DNA of 64,000 nucleotides from the NCBI GenBank assembly GCA_029961685.1, contig JARWKL010000009.1, positions 33,105,708 through 33,169,707 on the forward strand. Reading direction: 5' to 3'. The notes under the pieces were generated by a model. The model did not search any database and was not told where the DNA came from. It saw nothing but the letters and a program-made list of their open reading frames with translations. Below are positions 35,408 through 64,000 of this stretch, in pieces. Within the stretch, counting starts at the first letter, position 1. Every line of letters starts with the position of its first letter. The DNA comes from Aristolochia californica. Taxonomy: Eukaryota > Streptophyta > Magnoliopsida > Piperales > Aristolochiaceae. Made by a program: the position numbers and the translations under genes.

Positions 35408-37586
35408 ATGGATTCCGGCCGTCTCATCTTCGATGCTTCCTGCCATGGAAACATGCTCCTCATGGGGAGCAGCGATCACGTCTTCCGAGGTTCTTTTTTT
35501 CCCTGTTTCAGTGAATTTAACCCTGATATATTCCCTCTATAATCGATCAACTGGACACTTTTCTACATATTTTTCTTCTATTACTGAATATTTTGAATTG
35601 AATTAGCCCTTTAGAAAGATCGAAGTATTGTTTTCCTTGCAGGAACTCTTGTTCCTGATTTTCGTGGTAACCGAATAACGGGAATGATGTTTCGTACTGT
35701 TTCCTTCTTGTTCGTCTGTTTAATAATCGTCAGCTATCTATCAACATAGTGAAGGTCTTGATCATAGTTTATGTCCATGTCAGTCCTTTCAGCAGATTTC
35801 CATCATCCGTAGTATTCTCTCTTGGCTTTCGCTTGTCGAAATATAATTTCTGTTGTAATTGCTTCTAGTAAGTAACAAGTAGATACATACTTTCGATTCC
35901 TTTGAAGGGATTTCACGGTGACAACCAAGTTACTTCTAAATCTGATCGCTGAAACAACACCAGTTAGCCAGTCTTGGCCTGTAGTTTATTTGAATGTGGA
36001 GGTAGTAACTGAAAACTTTGTTTTTGTACAGGCTCCAGGTCGGTGCTGAACATGGAAGAAACCTTGAAGAGACCCTTTTTCAGTTCACACGAAGAACTGA
36101 TGGAAGAGGAGTATTACGATGAGCAATTACCAGAGAAGAAGCGCCGCCTCACGCCAGAGCAGGTAAATGGTAAACAGGTTCGATTTCTTTCTTCCAGGCG
36201 AAATTTAGCATAAAAAGAAACCAAAAAAAAAAAAAGTATCAGGAAAGTCAAACCAACTTGTCCTAAAAAATGAGAATCCGAATGTATACCCATAACAAGC
36301 TACTGATCGCCTTTTATCCTAATATTCGATCAACATATCAACTCGTGAGTGTTGGCTTCAGGTTCTTCTGTTGGAGAGGAGCTTCGAAGCGGAAAACAAG
36401 CTGGAGCCGGAGAGAAAAACTCAGCTGGCGAAGAAGCTGGGTCTGCAGCCCCGGCAGGTGGCGGTGTGGTTCCAAAACCGACGAGCCCGGTGGAAGACAA
36501 AGCAGCTGGAGAGGGACTACGACCTCCTCAAATCCTCCTATGACTCCCTCGTCTCCGATTTCGAAAACATTAGCCAAGAGAACGAGAAGCTCAAATCAGA
36601 GGTACGTCCAAACTCTCTCTGTCTCTTCTCATATCAAACGGATCTTGACCGTCCAAATCCATCTTCATCACTCGTCAGTAAACTACTGTTCAACATGTGA
36701 GAGCGCTCTTGGCCCAACCAGTTCCCTGTCCATTACTCGGTATTATTCGACTATTGTCGTCTTCTGTCTTACGCGCCCCACCTGATGGGTAAGAAATCAA
36801 TGGCTGCGATCACCATGCAGCCGTGGGGCCTATCGAGGTGAAGCATCTGTCCTCAAAAGAAAATGACAATTGGAGGGATTTAAGAAAGGTGCTTTGAGAG
36901 AGAACATACGCTTCCTTGTTGGAGAAAGCAACAGGGTATCTTCTCAATAAAATTAAGATTCCGGAGCTGGAAGAGACGCAATATGTGCCGTCCGATCGGC
37001 GAGTTTTGGTCAATTGGTGCCCTCGCGCGGAGCTCGTTCTTTGACTTGGTCCTTGGTTCTGGAGGTGAAATTAAATATCGTTTGATGGAAAATATATTAA
37101 ATAGGAAATTAAAAATGAAGTCAATTTTATGACTCAACGGGCATTTCGGTGATGCCGGACGTCAGGACGTGCCAACCTCTTCGGGACAAAAAAAGAAATA
37201 TGATATAAAAATCATTTAACTTGCAGGTAGTCTCTCTGACCGAGAATCTTCGGGCCAAGGAGGTGGCGACGCCAGAACAGCCGCCAGTACCGAAGTCGGA
37301 GCCGACCTCCCTCGTCCACGCAACCGTAAAGGCTGAGGATCGGCTGAGCTCCGGGAGTGGCGGAAGCGCCGTGCTGGATGAGGAGGGTCCGCAACTCCTC
37401 GATAGCGGTGACTCGTACTTACCTGACGAATATCCCGGGTTCGTTGGCCCCATCGAAGGGGTCCAATCGGAGGAAGAAGATGGGAGCGAAGACAGTCGAA
37501 GGAGCTATCTCTCCGACGTGTTCGCAGTTGCCGAGCAGCACCACCATGAAGAGGAGCAGCAGCTCGGGTGGTGGGTCTGGTCTTAA
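35408..37586 (+). CDS. HAT5: HD-Zip class I transcription factor, HAT5/ATHB-1 orthologue
   Basis: Four exons, 35408-35489, 36032-36162, 36362-36601 and 37227-37586, join in phase to 270 residues; Arabidopsis ATHB-1 has about 272. The N-terminus ([20 protein letters not shown], then [16 protein letters not shown]) and EKKRRL match ATHB-1. The homeodomain spans about 63-118, with helix 3 [17 protein letters not shown], followed by a leucine zipper to about 155. The zipper continues across the last intron ([12 protein letters not shown]). The acidic tail has the ATHB-1 hallmarks [20 protein letters not shown] and a Trp-rich end (LGWWVWS), comparable to the AHA activation motif. HD-Zip I dimers bind CAATNATTG. 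ATHB-1 promotes hypocotyl and leaf cell growth downstream of PIF1. A poly(A) signal AATAAA lies at 37593. Translation is probably limited by the uORF at 35183. Confidence 0.95.
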
Positions 37587-38600
37587 GTATATAATAAACG
37601 AAAATGTCCTCTCTTTTGTGTCCTTGTGCTCAAAAGTGTTGGCCTTCGCCTTGTAATCAATCCTCTTTATGTTTCCTAAAGCTTGCAATGAGAGCTAAAA
37701 AAGGACTGACTCAGTCCTTTGCGATTGTAGTAAGTAATAGTATCAATAATAACAAATGAATAGAAATGCTAGTCAATTGTCTTGCTACTCGTATTACTAC
37801 CGTATCATCGGCTTGTGAGAGTTTACAAGGCTATTTTATTTCCCATCAAGTATTTTCGCTTGCGAGTCCCTGTACCACGCTTGATAGACAGTGGAGTGCA
37901 TAATGAAATTATTTCCCGCAAGTCACCGATGCCCGAATCTAGATGACAAATGAAAGTTGTAACTGTTCACTCAGTAAGACTCGGGAAGAACTTTGTTAAC
38001 CAGATTCCACTATGGTTGAGTATAACTAACTACAACATAGTTGACAGTTGAGACAGTTGGTACAAGGCTTTAGTGCCGATGAAGATGGTTATTGCAAGTA
38101 CAAGGAATGTGGCAACAGAACTAATCTACTTTGACCTTGGAGCTATCAATCTTTCTGCTCGTGGAATTACAAACCATGGCTCTGTCACACTAACCCCAGG
38201 GATTAGCTTACAATAAATGGGGGGTAAAAACAAAAAGAATGACACATTTTCACTACCCTGCAATCAGCTTGGGCTTCTACTTCTGCTCTATGTTAACGTT
38301 AACCTTCCTAATGTAAGTTTCCTTTCCATGAGATCAAACTTCACTAAGGCCACACCAGAGGAAAGCTCGGATCAATATAAACAACCACGGAACTATCTCT
38401 CTTGGCCTTTGTACACAGCTTCTTCCCTTGTTAGCATGTCAGGTTTGCTCCTTCAGCTATTTACACCAGAACGGCAATGAGCAGCTCGGTAAGACAATTC
38501 TCTCGAACACTTGAGCAAACTCTTGCCATTGCATAATTTTGCTGCATGACGCCACCCAAGTTTGGTGGTTTACACAAATCCAAATCAAACGCCATCTAAA
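37587..38600. other. Shared 3' intergenic region of HAT5 and MBD9
   Basis: About 1 kb between the two convergent stop codons. It holds the HAT5 AATAAA at 37593-37598 and presumably the MBD9 poly(A) site at the right. No gene was recognised. Confidence 0.5.
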
Positions 38601-56716
<18,116 letters not shown>

Positions 56717-59700
56717 CAGAGAAGGGGCCTTGGACACATTTTTCACGATAATACGCGCCACGAAAAATAAAAACGCAAAGTGAGCAGAACAAAGAGAGAT
56801 CGAGGAAAAAAAGCGATTGGGGCAGAGCGACTAAAGCAAAGAAGTCGCGAAGACGAAATCGAACGAGGAAACCCGCTCTTGGGATAGAAAGAAATGGAAA
56901 GAGTCGGGTTTCAAGAGACGGTGAATGTCGAATGTCAAGAATACCCCTGTACTTAGTTTGGATGCGATGCGCGTGAAACTTTTGACAGAACTGACATGCA
57001 GTACTAGAAATCTGTACAGACGACACGTACCTTAAATTCCGAGACACCACCAGTGGGCAGTTACAAGTGCCACCGCAGACTGAGGGCTCTCTTTGTACAA
57101 ATGATCTCTGTCGTAATTTTCGGCATGCGATGATCGTTCTATTAACAACCCTAGACGTCCGAAGGCGTCTTATGTCTCCCTTGGGAAAAACCTATTCGTG
57201 AATCACTTGAATTAGAGATCAAACCGGACTAGTCTCCTTCCGCCGCCTCCAGATTCTCGTTTTTGACTTGCAAGTAGATGGAAGGGCAGGGAGATGTTGC
57301 CCAAATAGAACACAAATTGCTGCCCAATCAGAACACAAATAAGGAGGAGGTTGCTTCTGCCCCACTCTTCCCCTTAGTCCTTGTGTGTTTTTCTGATGAA
57401 AGTGGGCCCCACATCACCATTAGCACGTAGAAGTTACATATGCGACCTAGACAGGGGTTCAGGCTTCCAACCTCAGAGTCGGGTTTCTTTACTATCTTTA
57501 AAGTATTAAAATTCTTTTTACCTTCTAATTTTTCTGATATTGATTTTTCTCTTGTTTTTTCATGTAAATCAACAAAAATATTACGGTAAAAACTATGTAA
57601 ATACTCGTCTTTCCTCTCTAGTAAGAAGTGTGAAGAGGTGAGACGGTACTTTTTGTCAGATCTAAAAAATAAAAACTTCGATGCTCTTATGTATTTTTGG
57701 GAAAAAAAATATTGTGGATAGCAAAATTACTATTATTTATAAATAAAATATCAAATAAATACCAAATATGAAGTGCTAAGGACAATTTCAATATTTTCTA
57801 AATGAGTCATTTTTAATGCTACTCGGCATAAGCGATTAGAGACAATTGAACCCAAATACTTAATAAGATACTTAATATAATTGCCTAAAGGTTAGAAATA
57901 TCTAAAGATATATTTTCACAATTTGAATATTTCATACTATCTCTATAAAAAGTGAATAGGTCCGAGATTAGCAGCCAAAGACATGTTTAATAACCTCAAA
58001 TCAGCTCATAAAGTTTAAAATAGGTTCCTTTGCATTCAAAAATATTTAGAGATTTAATTTCGCAATTAGTTCTAGTTGAATTTGTTTCTTGCTTGATTAC
58101 AAAATGATTAGTAGTTCTAGAGTAGTTATTGTACTTTGTGTAAAGAAAAATCCTATGATCATTAGTAGCTCATAATTTGACTAGCTATTTAATGTGGTAT
58201 ATATCAAAGCAAATAATACTCGTTTTGCTAAGCTCAATTTGTTTATCATGTTTAACTTATACCCTATTCGTATTGGTTGTCTCAAAACCAAGATATGAAG
58301 GGGGTCGTAGTGAATTAGTCCAGTGAGATAACTCATAAAAAAATTCAAATGGTATTTAGTTGGAAAATGGTTTCAAAACTTGTCTAATCATTTTAGGATT
58401 GACATAGGTTTTAACAATATTAACTATCATGCGGTTGCGGAAGGAAAAAATATTTTAAAAATAAACTAAAAATATATATAATAGAAGGATAGTGAAAGAA
58501 AATCTACAAGCATGATGGTAGTGTATAATTTGCCTAAAAAGATCATTGTTTTGGATAACGTATTTGTTGCAAATTCTCATATACTTTAGTCATTGTAATT
58601 CTACTGCTTCCAAGAGAGTAAAAGGAAAAGTGTAAATCTTTTAAAATATAAAAAAAAAAGGATAAAGAGATGGACCTAAATCTGTCTAAGTTAGGTAGAC
58701 CTAATCTCTAATTTAATGATTGAGTTTAAATCGAACGACTTGAAACTTGACTTGTTTTAGCCTATATCTTTTTCTTGTCTCGTGTATTCATGTTCAGAAT
58801 TTATGTTATGTATTGTCGTACATACAATATCAAAGTAAGTGAAACTATTGTAAATTAAGATATTTAATAAAGAGTTACAAGCTTTTATTGGACTTTTGTT
58901 TAATAAAAGATGAATTCGGGCTGGATACAATTGTTATTCATACTTGTTTATACGATAATTCATATAGCATTGTCTATAAGAGTTCATCATGAGCTATTTA
59001 TTAAAATTTAAATATGGAAAAGCAGATATTTGCAAGGAAACTGGAATTGTACCTGATTTATGTGCACAAATAGCATATACCTCACCGTGAAGACTGATCT
59101 TCAAATATCTGTGTAGATACACAAAACATAAAATGGATCGATATACAAAAAAAAAAAAATCTATAAGACTTTCAAATAAAAAATTTGAAATCAAGGAAGG
59201 AAAAAGGATGGCTAAGTGTGTTTCTAGGACAGCTTGGATTTTTAATTAACAAAAAAATGTTTTAACATTCATACAAAACAATTTTACTTGTAGAAAAGAA
59301 CTAAAAAATAACTTCACTTGTCAATTCACACAAAAATGTTCTTATGGCTAAAACTCAATGCAGATGCAGAGATTAAAAAAAAAAACTGGAAAGTGTGTGG
59401 TGGAAATTCGGCCCAAATTGATTTTCATATGGTTGGAAGGGATTCGTCCTAAGACGATTAGAGCAAAAGAATTATTCCATGAAGCACTTTCAGTTTCATA
59501 AATGAATCGCTGCACCCTAAAAATTAAATAAACCTAAGAAAAAAGGGACAAATCGTCCACAAAGTACAAACCCAACATTGAAGAAAAATTAAAAAGCAGG
59601 CCTGTACAAATGGAAGGAAACATGAACCCCTAGTCATTAATGTCTCGCTTCCCTCATCAGCTACGGCATGTCAGTTCTTACCAAAAAAAAATTATATCAT

Positions 59701-62700
59701 ATTTGCAGGCTGCAGCAGTCAAGCAGTCTTCATCACCAGAAAATTTATAATAACAAATTTAAGGTTTTTTAGTCTCCGAATAAACTGAAGCCAACAAAAT
59801 GTTGGAGGTCGATCTGAGATGCTTCTCATGTCACTTATTAATTCTACATTTCGGAGAAAAAGTGATGGAAATACTAACGCTCGTCATCAACGAAGATTAG
59901 AAGTAATGAACTTCGTCGAAGCTCAAAAGTCTCCGACGATATCTGGTATGGTCCACGACAAAGGAACACCGGAAAGCCAATCAGGTGTCCGATTGCCCGT
60001 GGATCGTTGCATGAAAGACACTAGAATCTTAGACTCCAGTACGTGGAGACGTCGAGTATTCAGGTTCTGAAGCTAATCACAGCCAGAAAACCAGTTATCT
60101 GTTGTCACGAGGTCGAGAACTATGAAACGTTCCATGTGCCTCGTTCTTGTCTACAGAGAGTTGAGATTTATGAACGCAGAGAAAAAAAAAAAAAGAGGTC
60201 TGATCTAATAAGAAAAATTAAAATAAGTGGAAGAAGAGGAGAAAGAAGTCTCTTACCGATTTTGAATCTTAATTCTTCTCATGATCAGACGACGAACGTC
60301 TACCGATTATCTCTATTGCGATTTACGTCCGAACTTCGAAGCATCGGGTTGGCAGAAAACATGGTGGAGTCTGCCCGCAGTCCACGGCAACGACGGCAGA
60401 TTCTTTTCTACGTCCTGTTTTCCGAGATAAATCCCTAATTACTTAAAACCAATGCTCAAGATCTTGATCTCCCCTACTGTTCGTCCAGGGCCACAGGTGA
60501 CCATCGGCTTTGATTGAGATGACGTGTAGCACGGCTTAGATGAATCAAATTTGCTGGAGAGCTGCGTATGCGACAACGACGTGGGCCAGGGTTTGCTGGA
60601 GGGTCGAGACTCCAGAGTGGCAGAGTGCAGTCAGCAAGTAAGGAAGAATACGGATCTCGTAATAATCTTTAAATCTAAGGGCAAGAATTTACCTTTCCTT
60701 TTTCCGAATTTATTCCACGCCGCTCCCGCGGGGTCACATGCAGTCGCCTTGGGTCTGCCGGCCTAGGTCTTACTCGCTCTGATTACGGTAAGACCACTCT
60801 TAGACTCCCTCTCTTCTTCACTCTACATTTACTCCTAGAACTTTTGATTTAAGAACCTCCTTGTCTGTTCGCTCCCCAGTTTATCGATTTTGTCTGTTTT
60901 CTGGTAAGTTCTATATTCCCTCTGTCTTCTTATCTTCATTTTCCGTTCTATGCATTATTGTCCTTTTCATCACTGTTTGGAACTCCAAGCCTGTAAGCGA
61001 GGGAAGAAAGGGGTGAGAAATGAATTTCGAATGAAATGTTGGATCTGTGGGTATATCTATTAATGGAATTAATCTTGCGATCTTGCATAATTTCGTTTGT
61101 CATATATGACGTCGTCTGTGTTGAGAATAATATCAAGGGATCTTCGTTTATTCTTTATTCTGAATGTTTGATTTAGTTTTTTGGTTTATTTTGTTACTTT
61201 AACAATCTGAAACATATCTTCAGTTTCATTCTTGTTCACTTTGATATATTTTGTTACATTAACAATCCGTGACATATCTTCAGTTTCTTTCTTGCTCACT
61301 TTTATAACATTGACATCTGTGCATCTTGAGATGAGATTTATTTTTTTATTTTTTTTCGACTAAATGTCGAATGTGCTTGAGTTGATCTGTAGATTCGAGT
61401 TTATCTAAACTTGTTTTCTCTGTCTTTTTTATTTTTCTCTTCTGTGGTTCTTTTAAAGTTGCGCCAACGCAATTTCTCAATAATGTCAATTGCTTTGATT
61501 GCATGCGTTGGAATTGCCAGATTGTTACGAGCGGATAAGTTTTTAAGTCCTCTCTTTATGATTCCATTGGATCTATTATGGCATGTCATTCCCAATTTTA
61601 GTTATGAAAACCAATGTGAAATGTCATTCATCATTTCGTCTGTAGCCTTAAGTATGTTAGTGCAAGATAATGTCTGAAGGAGTGTCAACATCCAGACGAC
61701 AAAATGCTGGAAATTGGCTCTTTAAGTATCAAAATTGCCCTTAGAATTTGAATAAAAGTGAGATCTAGCAGGAAATAATTTTGACACGGTTTTAGTTGGT
61801 TCTTCTTTGTTGTAAGCTGCACTTATAATGCAATAACAAGTCTTACAACAATTATCTCCTTTTGTGACGATCCTCAAGTAATATGAAAATACTGAAAATG
61901 CTGAGCTTCAAAAGGTTTGATGTTTTGTACACTTTATTAAAGTTAGAATAATTTGTCCATGTATAAATGATGTAGTTTTTTTTTTTTTTTTTTGAAAGGT
62001 TCAATGACGGAAATTTGATTTGTTAAGAACCGAAATTGCCCTTTGAATATGAATAAAGGTGTGGTCTAGCTGAAAATGATTTTAGTGTGGTTTTAGTTGC
62101 TGTTTTTGTAACCAGCATATATGGTGCTTGTTGTTAGAGAGCTTTTAGTATATTGCTGTAAGAAAATTCAGTTTATCAATGGGTGAACATCATTTTTATC
62201 AAAATTTTCATATTTATATGAAGTCAATTTTTTTTCTGAAATCCTCAATTATCATATCTTTCAAAATATAAATCTTCAATTATCCTCTTCATCAATGGCC
62301 TAGCTCATCCTGTAATGATTCTTGAGTAATATTGAAGGAGAGAAAACTTTTTGAGAATGTCTAATGAGCTTCACAAGGCTTGATGTTTTGTAAACATTTC
62401 TAGTTTAAGAATTGTTTGCCTAATTTTCATGGTATTAGGGAGTTAATTCTTTGAACAAAAAAAAGATGGTTATATCTTTCTAATTGATTAGACCAGAGTC
62501 CATTCTTTTTCCTTTTTTTTTTCTTTTGAAGATCTTTCATTGTAATGTTTTTTTATCACAAAAGTAGCTCGGTTAAATTCACCGTATTGTGTGTAGATTC
62601 TGAACACTCCTTGGAAATGGTTAAGATTTCATGTGCAGTTTGAGATTTGCTAAGCATTGTGTGCAAATAGCGTGCATTTGGCATCTGCCTGAGTTAATTA

Positions 62701-63501
62701 AAATTTTGACAGGATTAAAAGTGTTCAATTCCTAACTGTGCAGCTAGAAAATAAGTTGCCTGGGTTCAGTTATAGAAAAACTCATTTTCGTCTATTGACT
62801 GCTGTTTTTTATCTGTATGCAGCACCCAATGTGTTCATGTTGTTGTGGTAAATCTTCTGAAAATTAATGATATTTTAACTTTGATATTAGATAGCTTGAA
62901 ATGGTGGACAACTTCATATGGAATGTAGAAATTCTCTTATGAAAATCTGCACTTAGTGTTAACTTTATGAGACCGTTTATTTTTATTTTTATTTCTTATT
63001 TTTTGAATGTTAATTACACACACAGAACTACTTTCCTTGGCGAACCATCCCCATGTGGCTAGTGCGTTAAAGGCTTTTTCAAAAAAATTAAGTACATATG
63101 ACAATTGTAGCTTTTTAAAAGAATTTTGTTGGTCAAAACTACCTGTATTCACTAGACTATTCTTGTTGAAGGTGAATTAATTATTAAGATTCAGAAGTTC
63201 ATTTTCTCATTTTCTTCTCCTTTTTCTTAAAAAATAAGGAAAACAAAGAGGTGATTTACAGCCTTGAGGAATGTTTCTATGATGAGAGGTAACTTTTAGT
63301 GTAAGCTATGTTTTTAAACTTGGGCCCTTGAACTCTTAGTTTTATCTTGTATCCTTACTTTTATCCTTATCACTAATTCATTTATATAGCTCATTATTAT
63401 CCATAGAAGATTTTTTTGTTTGTCCATTAGGCAAAAGCTATTTAGTATCCTTGTGAGTTTAACTGGATTTTTTTTCTTTTTTCATTCTTCTAGTGCTAAA
63501 A
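56717..63501. other. Divergent intergenic region between MBD9 and the ARM-repeat gene
   Basis: The left end holds the MBD9 promoter and leader, with an in-frame upstream ATG at 56761. From 57.5 to 59.7 kb is AT-rich sequence with no recognised gene. From 60.5 to 60.9 kb the sequence becomes GC-richer and is followed by strong donor-like sites (TACG|GTAAGACC near 60787, TTCTG|GTAAGTTC near 60903). An acceptor (CTTCTAG) at 63492 lies just before the ARM start codon. This suggests a noncoding first exon near 60.6-60.9 kb and a leader intron of about 2.6 kb. No other gene is supported. Confidence 0.4.
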
Positions 63502-64000
63502 ATGTCAGACAAGGCTCTGCGAGTTCTCAACACATTGCCACAGCCCGAGAAAAACATTGAAAATTCTAGTAAAGTGAGCCTTACAAAAGCATGTGCAGAG
63601 AACAACAATGGTAACCATGACAAAAGGCAGATAGAAAATCCTACTTCTTTGGCATCTACTACTCCTTCAAGTGACAATGCTGGGGCTTGTGGAACGGAGG
63701 CCGGAAATTCAGAAGTAGAATACATAGAAACTGAGAACCTCACTGATCTAGAGGACGTTGGTACGAGTCTCAGTGTATGAATTATTCCTTTATCTTAAAC
63801 ACATTTTCCAGCTTGTATTTATTTCTTATTGCTTTGACTACAATTCTTCTTTATTAATTTTTTATTTACTGGATTCCTAACTTCAGTTTCGCACTTCATT
63901 TCATACAGATGTTGTTACAACAGCTTGACTCGAAAAACTGGGTTTTGGTTTGTGATGGTCTAAATAATGTACGTCGGCTTTCTATATTTCACAAGGAAGC
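63502..64000 (+). CDS. ARM-repeat protein (At3g01450-like), 5' part, cut by the window end
   Basis: Coding exon 63502-63774 begins MSDKALRVLNTLPQPE and ends EYIETENLTDLEDVGTSLS at a donor (AGT|GTATGA). The next exon starts at 63909 after TCATACAG and reads MLLQQLDSKNWVLVCDGLNN, then VRRLSIFHKE, up to the window edge in phase. The second exon is the start of the helical-repeat (ARM/HEAT, TOG-like) domain. The conserved blocks LNTLP, EYIE.E.L.D.EDV and SKDWVLVCEALNNVRRLSIFHKE place it with Arabidopsis At3g01450. Its molecular role is not established to my knowledge; TOG-like repeats in related proteins bind tubulin. The start codon lies 10 nt after a splice acceptor, so the leader is probably spliced. 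Confidence 0.85.

Noticed and set aside
59819..60766. Three plus-strand frames of 70-130 codons between MBD9 and the ARM gene
   Set aside because: Low complexity or basic composition, no domain, and they lie in what is more likely promoter and leader sequence.

Overview
This is nuclear DNA of a flowering plant. Genes have many exons with GT-AG introns, intergenic DNA is long and AT-rich, introns carry retrotransposon debris, and the families are plant-specific (trichome-birefringence-like, AP2/ERF, R2R3-MYB, HD-Zip I, MBD9). I cannot name the species. No bacterial operon, CRISPR array, tRNA gene or other new multi-gene system was seen.

Layout. (1) 1-3.6 kb, + strand: the 3' part of a strictosidine-synthase-like gene, then an intact two-exon TBL (DUF231) O-acetyltransferase gene. 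(2) 5-9.7 kb, - strand: a decayed 5' half of an acyl-activating-enzyme gene (AAE17/18 type), followed on its 3' side by a LINE RNase H remnant. (3) 12.1-12.7 kb, +: a single-exon AP2/ERF gene with a TATA box. (4) 13.3-15.2 kb: a very AT-rich foldback element built from about 150-180 bp units that are mirrored about its centre. (5) 19.0-25.2 kb, +: a seven-exon RBM25-type splicing factor (RRM, RE/RD-rich, PWI). (6) 26.9-27.75 kb, -: a three-exon R2R3-MYB gene. (7) 29.4-30.3 kb: a MITE-like element beside an LTR-like sequence that holds a 70-bp piece of organelle-type 23S rRNA, including a near-perfect I-CeuI target. (8) 35.2-37.6 kb, +: an HD-Zip I gene orthologous to Arabidopsis HAT5/ATHB-1, with a 28-residue upstream ORF in its leader. 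(9) 38.6-56.7 kb, -: a complete ten-exon MBD9 gene. Its 2175-residue product matches the Arabidopsis length almost exactly, although its introns hold a LINE, a small LTR element and a 40-nt poly-G tract. (10) 63.5 kb to the end, +: the first coding exons of an ARM-repeat protein like At3g01450.

HAT5, MBD9 and the ARM-repeat gene occur in the same order as At3g01470, At3g01460 and At3g01450, so the right half of the window is a conserved microsyntenic block. HAT5 and MBD9 converge tail to tail about 1 kb apart. MBD9 and the ARM gene are divergent and separated by 6.8 kb. Apart from that block, I see no functional link between neighbouring genes. Exon coordinates were read by eye from splice consensus, phase and remembered family sequences; no alignment program was run.
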